Assembly (NCBI GenBank): GCA_028554645.1
Contig: JAQOOI010000018.1
Coordinates: 558,001-622,000 of the forward strand
DNA length: 64,000 nt
Reading direction: 5' to 3'
DNA from: Omphalotus guepiniiformis
Taxonomy: Eukaryota > Basidiomycota > Agaricomycetes > Agaricales > Omphalotaceae
Below are positions 1 through 13,650 of this stretch, in pieces; within the stretch, counting starts at the first letter, position 1; every line of letters begins with the position of its first letter. A model generated the notes under the pieces. The model was not told the origin of the DNA and searched no databases. It saw nothing but the letters and a program-made list of their open reading frames with translations. The position numbers and the translations under genes were made by a program.

Positions 1-161
1 CTAGCCATGCTTAAGCTGCCTGCACCTAACAATGTGGGGTAAATGCCGGTCATGCCGACGGACAATATGCTGTCGTACCCGACCTCTCCGTCGACGTGAC
101 CGGCCGTGACGTACTCGTTCTTGCCTGCGATGATAGAAATGAGGTTGTCTTTCTCTCTCAT
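1..161 (-). CDS. Possible partial ORF running off the left edge, unrecognised
   Basis: An open frame on the minus strand starts at an ATG at 161 and stays open to base 1 (53 codons). The peptide begins MREKDNLISIIAGKNEYV and continues with a Gly-rich, protein-like stretch ending GAGSLSMA at the window edge. It also has a possible splice acceptor (ATCGCAG) near the start, so it could be an internal exon instead. I do not recognise the family. Its start lies only 11 bp from the divergent ATG of the ABC transporter, which leaves almost no room for two promoters. Either one of the two starts is wrong or this frame is fortuitous. Confidence 0.3.
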   Translation of the reverse strand, partial: MREKDNLISIIAGKNEYVTAGHVDGEVGYDSILSVGMTGIYPTLLGAGSLSMA

Positions 162-172
162 CTCCAATAGCA

Positions 173-2939
173 ATGTACCGAAGGCGAGGTACAGTGCGCA
201 GCAGTCGCAAAGGGACGTTCAACCCCGATGATGATAAACATGTCAAGTATACCAAGTTGGGCGTATGGGACTTGTATGAAGAGAAGCATCCAAAGCTAGG
301 GAAGATTCCGTGGTCCGAGAAGTTCAATGTCGAGCGATATCTTGAGCTGTATGGAAGTCTGCCTTACATTTGGCGGATGTTGAAGGATGTAGGGAGTATA
401 CGAGCTTGCTGGTCTCTGCTGGGGTTATATCTGCTTGTGGAATTGGCATCTTGTGTACTCCCTGCTGTCAGTTTATGGTGAGTTGATCTCAATCGTCGTA
501 TGATGCAGTGGGATACTCAGAGTTGCGTGCTACATAACTTAGGTATAGCGGGCAGCTACTAACTATTGTAAGTCCTCGCCCATTCTACATTGGTGTGGAG
601 TGTTTCAACATTTTTTAGGTCCAAACAGCCGTGGACGAACGCAAAATTGACAAGGAACTTCTCTTCCGAGTAGCCATAGCTCGAGTCCTCTGCTCCACTG
701 CAACTCGGTTTCTCTCCCACTTCCAGCTGAATATATCCCGGCACTTGAACTCATACATAAAACAGCATTATTCAATCTACATGTTCCGTACTATGGCACG
801 GCTAGATGTGCCTACCTTTGATGATCCTATGGTGCAAAGACAGCTTGAGCAGACTTCAAACTCAGGCTCGTTGAATAGCCTCGTCTGGCAGACGATTACT
901 GCTTCGGTGCACATTGTCACCACAGGCATCTTCTTGCTGTCTCAATTGTCCGTACTATTCAACGTGTTGAAGGATCAGCGCGATGGACCGCTGTTGGCGA
1001 TCACGAGTTTTGCGCATACAGCATTTTCTTGGAGCACCTCTGAAGAGTGGTTGTTTGCAGGCGGTGAGGTTCAGGTCATAACCAACTAGAAAACTCGTTG
1101 ATCTGACAAATTTTCCAGTCTGGGCAGCTACAACAAAAGATGAAGATTACATAAAGATGGAAGGATTGAAGAGGATGGCAGGTGACGGCGCTCACCGTAA
1201 AGAGATAGTAGCTGGTGGAATGTGGGACTATCTGCTCTCAGGTATAGACTATACACGGCCTGACCATTCACCACGAAGCTCACTAGGATTTCCTTCCAGA
1301 GTACACTCGCTGTATAAACTCGTTAGGATCGAACGCACAGGATTTCTTCGCGATCGCATCCACAGCAAAGCATCGCACATTTCCCAGTCTGATTTCACTG
1401 ATAGGGGATCATTTAAAAGAACTGCCTCAGGTTAGTTTCGGAAGAAGTTCTGTCCTTGTGATTCCGCACTTACATACCTGTCTTGCGCACAGATAGTTTT
1501 CACGCTGCGAGCCGTGCAATATCCTGCTTCAATTCCCGTCTCTCTCGTGTCCCTCCACCTTGTAACCCAGGCGACAGCCACGTTCTCTCAGACGCTGTTC
1601 AGATTGTTTTCTCAGACCGCCTCAATTGCCGACCAGTGGGCGACCGTACGGAAATTGTATGATGTAATGGAGATCCCGAATCGCGTAGAGGATGGGATGG
1701 TTCCTTTTCCAGAGAACCAGCAATCGTTGGAGTTGGGCATTGAAGTAGAGTTTAGGTAATCTTACTTGTTTTTTTCCTTGCTTGCTTGACGTTGAAATGG
1801 GCGCGATTTTTTAGAAACGTATCATTTAAATACCCCGGAAGCGATGTCAATGCCCTGCAAAATATTTCATTCAAGATTGAGAAAGGACAACTTTGTGTAA
1901 GCTTCAGAATATCAAGATTCTGTCCTTGCAGCTCACCCAACAATTCAGGTCATCGTTGGCAAAAACGGCTCAGGAAAGAGCACGATTCTCAAGCTCATCG
2001 CAAGACTGTACGATCCTACAGAGGGTCAGATTTTAATAGACGGAAAGGACATTAAGGCACTCAAGCTGGCTGATTTAAGACGTGCCACCACCGTGTTATT
2101 CCAGGATTACACCCACTTCCCGTTATCCGTGAGTCATACGGACCCTTCTTTGTTCATCAAGATTCCAATGCTATAGCAGATCAGAGAAAATATTGCACTT
2201 GGCGATCCAGGGCGTGCAGATGAGGACCGAGTGACACAGGCAGCAATTCTTGGTGGAGCCTCTGAATTCATTGAGCGTCTTCCTGATGGCTATGATACAT
2301 ATGTTGAGCGGCCTGTCAGAGACTACTACTCTGGTCTTCCCGAAGGAACCACAAACCTTTTCGGAAGATCGGTGAATTACGGTCGTGTACGAGGCATGGG
2401 TGGAATGAAGGCGAGCCAGTCGACGAGTCTCTCTGGGGGTCAGATGCAGAGGATCGCTCTGTACGTACTAATCTGCCGCTCCAGCTGGCCCTACTGACGA
2501 AAGGTTCTTGACAGATCGCGGACATTCATGCGTTCAATTGTTTCCGAAAGTAGTGTCGGACTCTTATTGTTCGATGAGCCGTCAGCCAGTCTTGATCCTA
2601 CTGCAGAACATGGCAAGTCCTTCCTTCTTGCCCTGCAGTCAAGTGTGACTCAAGACATGCTTACTCTAGATCTGTTTGAGCGTCTGAGGCGCTTGCGTGG
2701 CCAGAAGACAATGATTTTCTCCTCTCACCGATTCGGTAATTTAACTCGACATGCTGATCTTATTTTGTAAGTCAACCAAATATAGTTCATCCTAATATCA
2801 GAGGTGGACTAACAACTTCTTCCTCAGGTATATGAATGATTCTGTGATAATAGAAGAAGGTACTCATAGCAATCTCATTCAGAAAGGAGGGGAATACGCC
2901 AGAATATGGAACTTGCAGGCCCAGACCTTCCTGTCATGA
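173..2939 (+). CDS. ABC transporter, half-size, TMD-NBD type
   Basis: A membrane ATPase with an N-terminal transmembrane region followed by one nucleotide-binding domain, interrupted by several short introns. The N-terminal exon begins [14 protein letters not shown] and leads into a hydrophobic segment ([20 protein letters not shown]). Further hydrophobic exons cover about 600-1080 and 1500-1640. The NBD is complete: Walker [10 protein letters not shown] at about 1950-1981, a Q-loop region (VLFQDYTHF) near 2095-2112, the signature [11 protein letters not shown] near 2430-2460, Walker [15 protein letters not shown] near 2558-2599, and a switch histidine in FSSHRFGN near 2714-2737. The last exon ends TFLS before TGA at 2937-2939. 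The layout matches fungal proteins annotated as HlyB/MsbA-like half-transporters, which act as dimers. The substrate cannot be told from sequence. The atypical insertion between the Q-loop and signature (about 2305-2420) is long for the family. Confidence 0.85.
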
Positions 2940-3391
2940 TTCAGGTTTGGGCGCAGGTTGACGACTCACGATATATTAGACTATTTATTGTATACAATAC
3001 TCACGATGGATTGCAATCATAGCACGTCCGAAGAAAATATTCTGGCTCTTTGCTGACTCTAAGAAAATGAACAAACTTTGCAGCAAGCGCCCACAAGGCG
3101 CCCATTAGGTACTCGAGTATTTTCCAGATTACGAGGCAACGACCACGAATTCCTTCCACTTATAAGCCCTACATACATCAATCATGTAGATTCGTAACTT
3201 CTAGGATTCAAGATTATTTAGACGTGACAGTGACACCAGCGCTGAACGCAACAACACAACAAGGAAAAAAGGGTCCATAGGTCCATATAAATAAGCCTAC
3301 TTAGCCTTACCCAAGCATTCATGAAGCATAATTAAATGGAAGGATAACGACACCGCACTGCAGGGCCAAATCGTAGTCATAAAAGGATCAT
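2940..3391. other. Convergent intergenic region
   Basis: About 450 bases between the 3' ends of the ABC transporter and the RhoGAP gene. It is AT-rich in parts, with polyA-signal-like stretches such as AATAAGCC near 3289. I see no open frame, repeat or RNA gene in it. It presumably holds both 3' UTRs. Confidence 0.6.
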
Positions 3392-6300
3392 TTACTTGTC
3401 AACGACATCATCCTCAGCATCACTAGCCATTGTCCTCCTCGAGAAGGCCGATGATCTACCAAGCACACTCGATGGTCTTCTGCTAGGACTGCCCCCACCC
3501 GAAAGACGCTTGTAGGTAGGACTGGTAGGCGACGCACTACTTGTTGGTGACGATGACGCAATACTATTCCTGTTGAGGTTCGAGACCATGCTCGATACAT
3601 TTCCACCCAACGCTCTCGGTCCTCTCGTCAACCTCGGGCCTCGCACACCTCCAGACCCAGACCTCGAGATAGACGATTTCCCAGTACCCAAGGTTTCATC
3701 AATGCTCGGTGACGCACTGCGAGAGCCAACTTTAGATGAGGACGGGCTCTTACTATGAGTCGCCGTGCGTCTGGTGATAGTAGCTCCGTTACTTGGGGTG
3801 GGAGGGGTTACAGCCATTGCTGGAGGAGAGGTACGGGAGACCACACTGGCGCTTGGAGAATCTGACTCCTCCGCAGGAGGCTCAGCAAAGTTTGGCATAG
3901 GAGGGGAAGCCTCGTCCACTGGTTCAGGTGGCGGATCCTTGAACGCGGGACGAGGAGGGAGATCATCGTCCTCGGGGGGAGGAGTCTTGAAAGAGGGTCG
4001 CGGTGGAAGGTCAGAAGCCACTGGCACGGGGGCAACGGCGGGAGGTGGCGGAGGAGGAGATGGAAGCGGTGAGCTCTCCACCGGAGGAGGAGGCGGTATC
4101 GTGGCAGCTGCGTCCGGGAGAGCTGGAGGGGGCGGAACAGATGGGATCGTTGCCGAAGCCGGAGGGGAATCTAAAAATTCCTGCATGGGTGGCGGCGGGG
4201 GTGGTATCGGGGTCGGCTGAACAATCGGTGGAGGTGGAGGAATAGCAGGCAAAGGAGGAACAGGCGGAGGTGATTTCGACTTGACCATTGACGGATTCTG
4301 AGCTGCTTGTTGCGCTGCCAGCAGTTGTTTGGCGTCAGCGCCAATAGAAATCCTGCTCCGACTCAACCTCATGTCTATTGGGGCGGTACGCTTGCGAATG
4401 GGTATCTTCCGTTCCGACTCTCGTTTCTTTCGGGTTATGGTAGGAGGGAGGATAGCTTCATAGTCTTTGAGCAAGTCCATGAATAGCACTAGACGGATAT
4501 CAGTATCACTCTGTGTGTGCCTTGAACGAAAAGACTTACGAGTAGGATGGCGATCTTGAATAGTGATCTCAGTTTCAAATCTGGGGCGAAGGACCGTTCG
4601 ACAGAAATAATGAACTCCATCACGTTCACGTAGAAATCATGAAAAACATACTTCGACCGATCGACAGTGCCAACTTCGTGATATATACTTCATCAGGTTC
4701 GTCGACCGTTGTATTTGCCATCAGGCTAATGCCACAGCATTAAGTCCTGAAATTCGGCAAGAAGAGGTGAAGACAAAACTCACTTCTTCAAGTGGCTAAT
4801 AATCGCATCGAGCACATACAAGTGCACCCTTGGCAAGCGTTGCAGTACAGTGCTAACCTCCTGAATCTTCTGTTCTTTGTTGAGCTCACCCTCTGACTTG
4901 GCCGAAGCATGTCCCATAGTCGGGTACAGTTTACGGAAGTCTTCCCAGCCTTCATAGAGGGCAATAGGAGGATCCAGCTCAAGTAGCCATAGTTTGAGAG
5001 CAGCAGCAATAACAGGAGCATCATATGGGGTGAACACCTCCTCAGTGATTGCTTGTTCAGGGGGAATTGCATTAAGAACTTCTCGAAGATGGTGTACCGC
5101 GGACAGTGGAACTTCATAGATCCAAGCTTTCCGTTTCTCTAGTGTAGTCATTTCAGCGTAGGTGAATTAACATCAAGCAACATAGCTAAACGACGCACCT
5201 GAATCGTTGGGCATCTTCGCATACGCCGCTGTAAGTGCGGTCAAGAGTGCATTGACGACGGGAGGCACTGTTTGCTTCTTTTCTTCCTCATGGATCGACA
5301 AGACATTCCATCCGCCCTCGGCCCACTTCCTCAGATCAATACCAAAGAGAACATCAGACTCGTCATGAGCGACAGACTCATACACCTGTGCAACAGGTCT
5401 GAAAGGTCCAGTCCTATAACGCTCGATAAGAGCATTCATGTCAGAGTCCGGCATATATGAGGCGATCAATGTGGCCTGACGCTCGACCACAGGCTCCAGA
5501 GCCTTGGGCAAGTTTGCAAGAATTCCTTGATATTGAAGTAAGACTGAAAGAAATACATTTGTCAGCTCGAGTGGCAATTTATAGATGACCAGGATATACC
5601 TGTCTTCACGGCCCTTAACCTTTCAGCTTCCCACCGTTGAAGTGTCTTCAAAGTATCTTCAAGCCTTTCCTCAAGACCCAACCTCTGCCTGTCCAGTTGA
5701 CGTACAGAAACGCGGTAGGTCTTGTCGGCCTCCTCGGCTTCATGCCGTGCCTTGATATAGGCAGGTTCGCCTGGTTGACCGGCGTTGTTCAACGCCTTGC
5801 TAACGACATTGAGGAACGTGTTTGTGCGCTTGATCAGATTCTCCTGCTGCGACTTGATGGGAGACTGCACTGAGTCTGTGTGCTTCCCCTCAATGTCGAA
5901 TGCCTAGTAAATCACATTAAGGATGGCAAGGCCTATGTGAGAAGAAAAGTGAGCATACCTTTGGCCTGAATTGATAGAATGCATCTTCTGAGAGTTCAAA
6001 CTCGTTGCCCAGTTCGCCGATGCGTCGGAGCAAGTTGTCTCTTTCCGTAAGATCCTTAGCTGCTTGTTCAGCGCGGTCGAGACTTCCTCCAAAGCCTTGA
6101 ACGTTTTCATTCAGCCATGTAACAAATTCCTCCCCACTAAAGCAATCTTTGTACTCTCCTAGTAGCGGGAACCGTACAGGACGCAGATTGAGTTCACTGG
6201 CCGCTTTGGTGAGTAGCTGAGAAACTGCCGAGGGGGGAAGGGAGAGTCCAGCCAATAACATTGGTTCAGCCGGCATAGGGGGCATAGGGGAACCCGGAAT

Positions 6301-7402
6301 ATCCTTCGGAGGCAACAGAGGAGACATAGGTAGAGGAGAGTTCAGATGAATAGGGGACGCTTCGAAGTCAACAGCCTTTCCCTTTCCTTTGTCGACCTTG
6401 GGAAGCTCTTCCTCTTTCTCCGAGGTTGGGGCAGGCTGTGTATCTGAAGTGCTGGAAGAGCTCAGAGCACTTGTACTTCTCTTCTGAATGTCCTTAAGAC
6501 GCGCTGAGATACGTTCCGACACGCTGGCTGTCCTTTGTGGTGCATTGGCGCGCGCATCAATAGGCCTGATACGGGGGGAAGTGGTATAATGGTCGCCAGC
6601 GCTGTTGGGAGCGAATTTTGCGCTATGAAATCAATGATAAGAAAATTTTACGCAAATGTAGTGACATTGGTACACGCACTCATCCTCAGCCTCGTCTGCC
6701 TTCCTGACTTTTGCTAAATATTGATGCTTCAGTTTGGCAACTTCGCCCTGTCCGTGCTCGTAGCTTCTCAACCACTGATCAAAGACCTTGGCCCTGCTCT
6801 GCACGATGCGGTCCTGCACATAACAGAATGGGACACTTGACGAAGAAAGTAAAGAGAATGCCGCCTACCTTGTACCCGGTAGCCCAATCCTCGAAGGGAT
6901 CAGCAACTAAAGTTGATAATTCTTTGGCAATGTTTTTGTGCAAAAGGCCTTGAGCTGCAGATTCGGCTTGAAGGCCCCGAAATGCCATCAGGAGCGTGGC
7001 TCCATCGTCAGCGCCAAAACCAGAATCTATCACTTGCTGTGAGCGAACCGCATTACTGTGAATGCCTGGATATTCTACCATTGGGTCCTGCCACCATAGG
7101 ATTCATAAGGGAAGCGGCCAATTGGCTTTCTGCGACTACTCGAGCCTGACGTGTCATGGTCCAGGGAGACGTAAATTAACTTGGTTCATGGTTCAATGTA
7201 AATCCAAGCATACCCTCACAAACGCGATAATCTCATCGTTCTCTGCGACACCCTAGGAAATGGTAATGAATTAAAAGTAGAGTAGGGTCGCGCGCAAAGC
7301 TCGTACCTGCTCGAGCTTTTTAAATAGCACTTCTACTCCCTTTCGGTAGTCTTGGGACCAGAACGAGTTATTGAAGCTCAATGGCAATGACAACACTGCC
7401 AT
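3392..7402 (-). CDS. F-BAR / DEP / RhoGAP protein (Rgd2/Rga8-like)
   Basis: A Rho-family GTPase-activating protein in several exons. The N-terminus from 7402 has the FCH/F-BAR opening (SFNNSFWSQDYRKGVEVL), and helical F-BAR exons run to about 6640. A DEP domain follows (LLGEYKDCFSGEEFVTWL near 6165-6110). The F-BAR continues through helical exons (5870-5590), and then a RhoGAP domain covers about 5300-4600 (FGIDLRKWAE, LREVLNAIP, PPIALYEGW, ALKLWLLELDPP). The C-terminal tail from about 4490 is low-complexity and extremely Pro-rich, with runs such as PPPPP and repeated PPRPxFKxPPPE motifs. It ends DAEDDVVDK before TAA at 3392-3394. FCH plus DEP plus RhoGAP is the architecture of yeast Rgd2 and S. 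pombe Rga8, which act on Cdc42/Rho at the plasma membrane. The start at 7402 is the first Met in line with family N-termini, although an in-frame Met lies upstream at 7522. The Pro-rich tail could bind SH3 domains; that is inference. Confidence 0.85.
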
Positions 7403-7653
7403 TTCGGACGTGGAAGTCGCTGGAATAATATCAAGATGGTGGTAGTATAGAAGGAAGGGAATTAATTCACTGTGGGTCGGGGCCTCAAGGACACCAACAA
7501 CAGGTCGTGAGCGGCCTGCCAATGCCCTTCACGCAGCCGAGTATCACGTGCCTATTTGGCGGGGGCACCGTCGGCAAATAAGTTTAACTTGATGAAATTG
7601 AAATGAAGGTACTCTTACTAGCTTTTCAAGTCAGTTTAATTGGACTCTTCCTC

Positions 7654-7722
7654 AAACTATTTGACTGTTCCAATACACAGTACACCATAGGAGTAACATT
7701 TTCTGACCGTTTTGCGCTCTAA
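7654..7722. repeat. Dispersed degenerate repeat, copy A
   Basis: This lies in the 585-bp intergenic space between the RhoGAP gene and RVB1. Three blocks (AACTATTTGACT..TCCAA, TACACCAT, and CATT.TCTGAC.G.TTTGCG.TCTA) recur in the same order at 12789-12858, with similar but not identical spacing. Block 3 matches at about 21 of 25 positions. No coding potential is seen. Apart from this copy I see nothing in 7403-7988. Confidence 0.5.
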
Positions 7723-7988
7723 AATACTACAGTACAACATACATGCTTGGGATGCTGAGCTCCACCAGGCTACCGCCCGGTCATTGATAGCCGTCCGGAC
7801 AGTGCAGACCAAGCTGAGGTGGTGCTCGGAACCAGGCTCGAACTATGTAGCTGCCCAGCTATACAAGCCTTGGTGAAAGACAGTCATGTACTTGCAGTGA
7901 CAGGAGAAACTAATCAGACAATACATACAAGTGTTGCAGGAGACACGGTAACCTACACCCAATTTAGATACATTGTGGTGGACTCCAA

Positions 7989-9875
<1,887 letters not shown>

Positions 9876-10029
9876 TCTCTTTTGAAATTGGAGCTACTTC
9901 TTAGGGATAAGTATAACAATCTTTCTACAGTCTGGGGTTGCACTAAACACCCATCTATCTCACAGAAACTAGCACAAGTCCTTAAGGTCTTATCATTCAA
10001 AATAAGAGGCGGTAAATGAGACGCATTGA

Positions 10030-11497
10030 CTACAGGGGGGCGTATGTACTACTTGCCCATCCAGATATATCACAAGTGTTAGAGATTGACCTTTGCTTCT
10101 GAAAATTCGCAAGGATCCAAGAGAATTGCCAACAAATCTTCAGTGTACATCGTTGCCGAAGCGCCTTCAATCCTGATTTGATAGGTTTCTTGTAAGATGC
10201 TTCATATATTTCAGTGATCTTGTCGGGTTCCACGGAACAAGCTCCTCATAGGATGTGAGACTGTCTGATTTTCGCTGCAAGGAAAGATGAGCGGGAACAC
10301 AGCGTCGAAGTCTGCCTGGTTTGGCTTGCATTGGATGGCCACACCTCGCAGTGCGCAAACCCAAAGATGATCAGGACGGATGACACTGTAATCACCAGCA
10401 ATACCCCAATGTAATAAGAACACAGGCAATCTTGGCATTTTGTAGAGTTGCTCTGTTTGGATCACCTACATGCCTAGTTTTCAAACCATATCGAAGATGG
10501 GCTTCGGGAAGGAGCCCGCGAAGCGGATCAACAAGCAAGACAGCACGATGATTGTACATAGGGCAGTTTGTCTGCGGGTGTTATTGGGATGGTCTTCTTG
10601 TAGTGCTTCATCACGTCTAAAATCAGTCTATGCGTCCTGTCACAGAAATTTTGCTCTTCCAAAGCTTCCTGCGTAGCTGAACGCAAATGATCATCACGCT
10701 ACTTAAGCATGGTACTTGATGCTTTGCAGCGTTTCACCAGTAGCCGTACAAGCCCACGAGATTAGTCGTGAATGGAATTCGACCACCTGAAGAGCCCGAC
10801 GCAGTGCCGTTGTTATTGTTGCCGAGAAACCCGTAAATCGACGCTGAGTAGATACATATTAAGGCTCGTAAATTTTGAAGCTGTTCTTTCGTGACGTACC
10901 AGCCTGCGGGGAGGGAAAGGTCTTGATTGGAGTGCTTCGGGAGTACTGAGTGATGATTCCCTTTGCAACTGAGAGCGGCATTGAAGGTGTCTATGACATT
11001 CATTCCCCAGTACATAATATGCTTTAAGATGAGATTTGGATGCGATCCAGATTCAGCGAAAGCATCTCCAATAACGGTTGAAATTTCTCTTCCGTACACT
11101 GCTCCAAACTTCCCCAGACTTCCAGTCAAAGAGAGGAACCTGATGAACTCGTCTGCAGTTGGGGTGTCCAGGTGCTCGGCCTTGTGATCTTCATCAAAAC
11201 GAATCCGATGTCTTTTGGTCCATACTGGCACCACTCTTACTTGGATAAGTATGGGTCGTTCCTCAAAGTTTCGAAATCACGTTGACCTCGAAAACACTGA
11301 CTGATGATACGGAGGCCATTCAATGTTCTATCAGAGGGCAGAGAATCAAGGAGATGTAGATGGTGGTTAGTCAAGAAGTCACGAGGAGGTATGTATAGGC
11401 TGTGGTCCATGTTCTGCGGCACAGTGATAATAATCGTAGACGATGCGCTCTGCTTACAATCACTTTGCTGTCTTCGCAGGCCATGCATCTTGCCCAT
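10030..11497 (-). pseudogene. Unresolved minus-strand locus, possibly a broken gene
   Basis: Protein-like minus-strand frames occur in tandem but do not join cleanly. From 11497 one frame reads MGKMHGLRRQQ.. and then a well-formed segment (LDSLPSDRTLNGLRIISQ) down to about 11240. A second frame (11255-10734) carries EERPILIQVRVVPVWTKRH and DEFIRFLSLTGSLGKFGAVY and ends NLVGLYGYW plus stop. The two overlap in different frames, and I found no intron of normal size that joins them, so either a frameshift or a missed exon is involved. Further down, 10465-10030 holds a third fragment (MPRLPVFLLHWGIAGDYSVI). I do not recognise a family. The upstream end overlaps the start of the Sec14-like gene by about 15 bases. 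This could be a decayed gene or a real lineage-specific gene with unusual splicing. Confidence 0.35.
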
Positions 11498-12634
11498 CTT
11501 TCTCCCTCAGAGCAAGATGCCTTGTCTCTCTTCAAGACGAAGCTCACAGAGGCAAAGCTTTATAGACCTTCGAATGACCAAGCACCAGCTTCTCATGACG
11601 ACGCAACTCTCCTGTGAATAATCCTATCTGATTCAGGTCTTTCTGCAGAGTAACCTGAGAATAACATTGTTTTTTTAGTCGATTTCTGCGCGCGAGGAGC
11701 TTTGATCCTGCAAAAGCCTTCAAACAATTTGCTGACACTGAAGCATGGCGCAAATTGCACGACGTCGATGCTCTTTACGCCAACTTCGATCCCGTAGAAT
11801 TTGAGGACGCGAAGCGTTTCTACCCGCGTTGGACCGGGAGAAGAGATAAGGTATATTATATATCCTTTGGTTCATTTCCACTCCACCGATCCTCAAATGA
11901 CACCCAGGATGGACGACCTCTCTACGTATATCGCCTCGCCTCCCTAAGCCCTCTTCACGAGGAACTTCACTTAGTGCCACCGGAGCGCCGGTATCAGCGC
12001 ATGTAATTCTTTCATTGAAGTCCGAATTCTATTTACGACTTATCTTGTCTCTAGAATCGCGCTGTACGAGGTCATGACTCGGTTTGTCCTCCCGCTCTGC
12101 ACACATTTACCGCATCCCACCGCGACGACCCCAATTTCATCAGTGACCACCATCATTGATCTTGAACATGTTTCTTTCGCCTCCATGTGGAGTTTTCGGA
12201 ACCACCTCCAGGAAGCTTCTCGATTAGCTACCGCCAATTATCCAGAGACCTTGAATACTATAGCGGTTGTGAACTCTCCGTCATTCTTCCCTCGTATATG
12301 GGGTTGGATTTCGGTAAGCTGCTCTCTACTTGCTTGTTGGGGGACTGATTAAGATCCATGCTGACCATTTTTGTGACTCCAGGGTTGGTTTGACGAAGGA
12401 ACTCGAAACAAAATCCATGTCCTCGGTAAAGACAACCCAGGTGCAACCCTACTAAATTTGATTGACAAGTCAAATCTACCGGCGCAATATGGAGGAGATC
12501 TTGCTTGGAAATACGAAGATGAGCCGATACTAGATGAAGCAGCTAGACAAGCCATAGACTCGATGCCGAAAGGGCCTGCTATCTTCGAGGAAGGGAAATA
12601 TTCACGACCGACTTTCATAGCCCAAATGCTATGA
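11483..12634 (+). CDS. Sec14-like CRAL-TRIO lipid-transfer protein
   Basis: A phosphatidylinositol/phosphatidylcholine transfer protein of the Sec14 family, expected at Golgi or endosomal membranes. The first exon begins MHLAHLSPSEQDALSLFK. The CRAL-TRIO N-terminal helices follow (FLRARSFDPAKAFKQF, WRKLHDVDALYANFDP). The lipid-binding fold includes DGRPLYVYRLASL, the core TTIIDLEHVSFASMW, HLQEASRLATANYPETL, and AVVNSPSFFPRIWGWIS. After the last intron come GWFDEGTRNKIHVLG and the closing LPAQYGGDLAW. The protein ends RPTFIAQML before TGA at 12632-12634. About five introns are present. The start at 11483 is directly preceded by TTCGCAG, so an extra 5' exon is possible. Helix and beta-strand order are as in Sec14 and the length (about 290 residues) fits. 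The specific ligand is not predictable. Confidence 0.88.
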
Positions 12635-12708
12635 TATCATGTATAGTATTCGTATCGTGATTTGAATGCAAGGATGGGTCGGGGTGTCGAGGACAAGTCG
12701 AGAGCGAT

Positions 12709-12733
12709 TCGCCTGCGCCTCAGGTGCAGGCGA
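12709..12733. repeat. 25-nt near-perfect palindrome, potential hairpin
   Basis: The sequence from 12709 (TCGCCTGC) to 12733 (GCAGGCGA) forms a palindrome with 12-nt arms, one G-T pair and a single central base. It lies 75 bases after the Sec14-like stop codon in a GC-rich patch of an otherwise ordinary intergenic region. It could fold in the 3' UTR of that transcript or be a remnant of a mobile element. No target-site duplications were noticed. Confidence 0.55.
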
Positions 12734-12788
12734 GTTTTGCATGCTTGCGGGAGCAGCACACAGCATTGACAGTCAAGTTGGCTTTCAA

Positions 12789-12858
12789 GAACTATTTGAC
12801 TAGTCCAACATACACCATCTCTTTGACAATACTCATTCTCTGACAGCTTTGCGGTCTA
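12789..12858. repeat. Dispersed degenerate repeat, copy B
   Basis: This copy has the same block order as 7654-7722: GAACTATTTGAC..GTCCAA at 12789-12808, TACACCAT at 12811-12818, and CATTCTCTGACAGCTTTGCG at 12834-12853. It lies between the Sec14-like gene and the P450 relic. The rest of 12734-13337 shows no gene. Confidence 0.5.
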
Positions 12859-13337
12859 TTTGATTACTTTCTTCATTGACTGATTGGAGTTCGTCAATGC
12901 CAATTAACAGACTCTTTTCGGGCGTATCGATTTCCACACTCTCAGAACCTGTCGTTTTGCTCTCACAAGGTCTGTTGTTGCGGGTTCGCACGTTTCAAAG
13001 TCTTTTCTCGCTCCATGATCCTTCCTTGACTAGGTAACGATTGATGCACTTTTAAGAACCGATGGATTTTTCATTGACCCGCATTGTCACCGTAGAGCTC
13101 CCGAAGAAACTTTCTTTGGTGAAGAGGTTGAATCAGAACAAACCCACTCTGGCTCCCACTTGGTCAGCCATAAAATAGCGGCGCAAACCCTAAGGATGAA
13201 TTTCTCTGACGTTATACAGACATGACGAATGTAATTGTTCCTCAAGTTTCTCTTCGGACAAGGTATCCATTCTCATGAACACAAGATTGGATATACATAT
13301 ACCGAGCAGGATTCATCCAGGAGATTTCTGCCTTGCT

Positions 13338-13650
13338 ATGAACGCCTTTGTTCCCATTGTCATTGTAACTCTCACAGCTTACTATCCATCTACGCAGACT
13401 ACGAACTCGTCGTGGATTGCTCCTTCTTCCTAGGCCCTCCGGATATCCAATCATTGGGAGCATGCTCACCGTCATAAACCGAGACAAAGCACCTTGGCTG
13501 AAGTATCTTGACCTAGCCAAAACTTCTTATGGTGATGTTGCCTATTTAGAGGCATTTGGGGACCATCTTGGATCGGTGTGGCAGCTATCCTTTCGACCTC
13601 CGACATCACCACGGCCGTCGATTCCTAGGGGAATGGGATTGAGACAAAGA
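13338..13650 (+). pseudogene. Cytochrome P450 N-terminal relic
   Basis: A short hydrophobic start (MNAFVPIVIVTLTAYY from 13338) runs into a stop at about 13433. In another frame, 13417-13567 reads RPSGYPIIGSMLTVINRD and then KAPWLKYLDLAKTSYGDVAY. These match the Pro-hinge (PPGPxGxPIIGN) and the following PWLxFxxWxxxYGD segment found at the N-terminus of mushroom P450s such as the CYP5144/CYP5150 type. No I-helix, ExxR or haem-binding Cys motif follows; downstream frames are closed by stops up to 14048. The frame change between the anchor and the hinge, and the missing catalytic core, indicate a dead fragment, not a gene. The source P450 is not in this window. Confidence 0.65.

Noticed and set aside
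3765..4245. Gly-rich open frames of 151 and 80 codons on the plus strand
   Set aside because: They are the antisense of the Pro-rich tail of the RhoGAP gene; low-complexity GC-rich sequence keeps both strands open.
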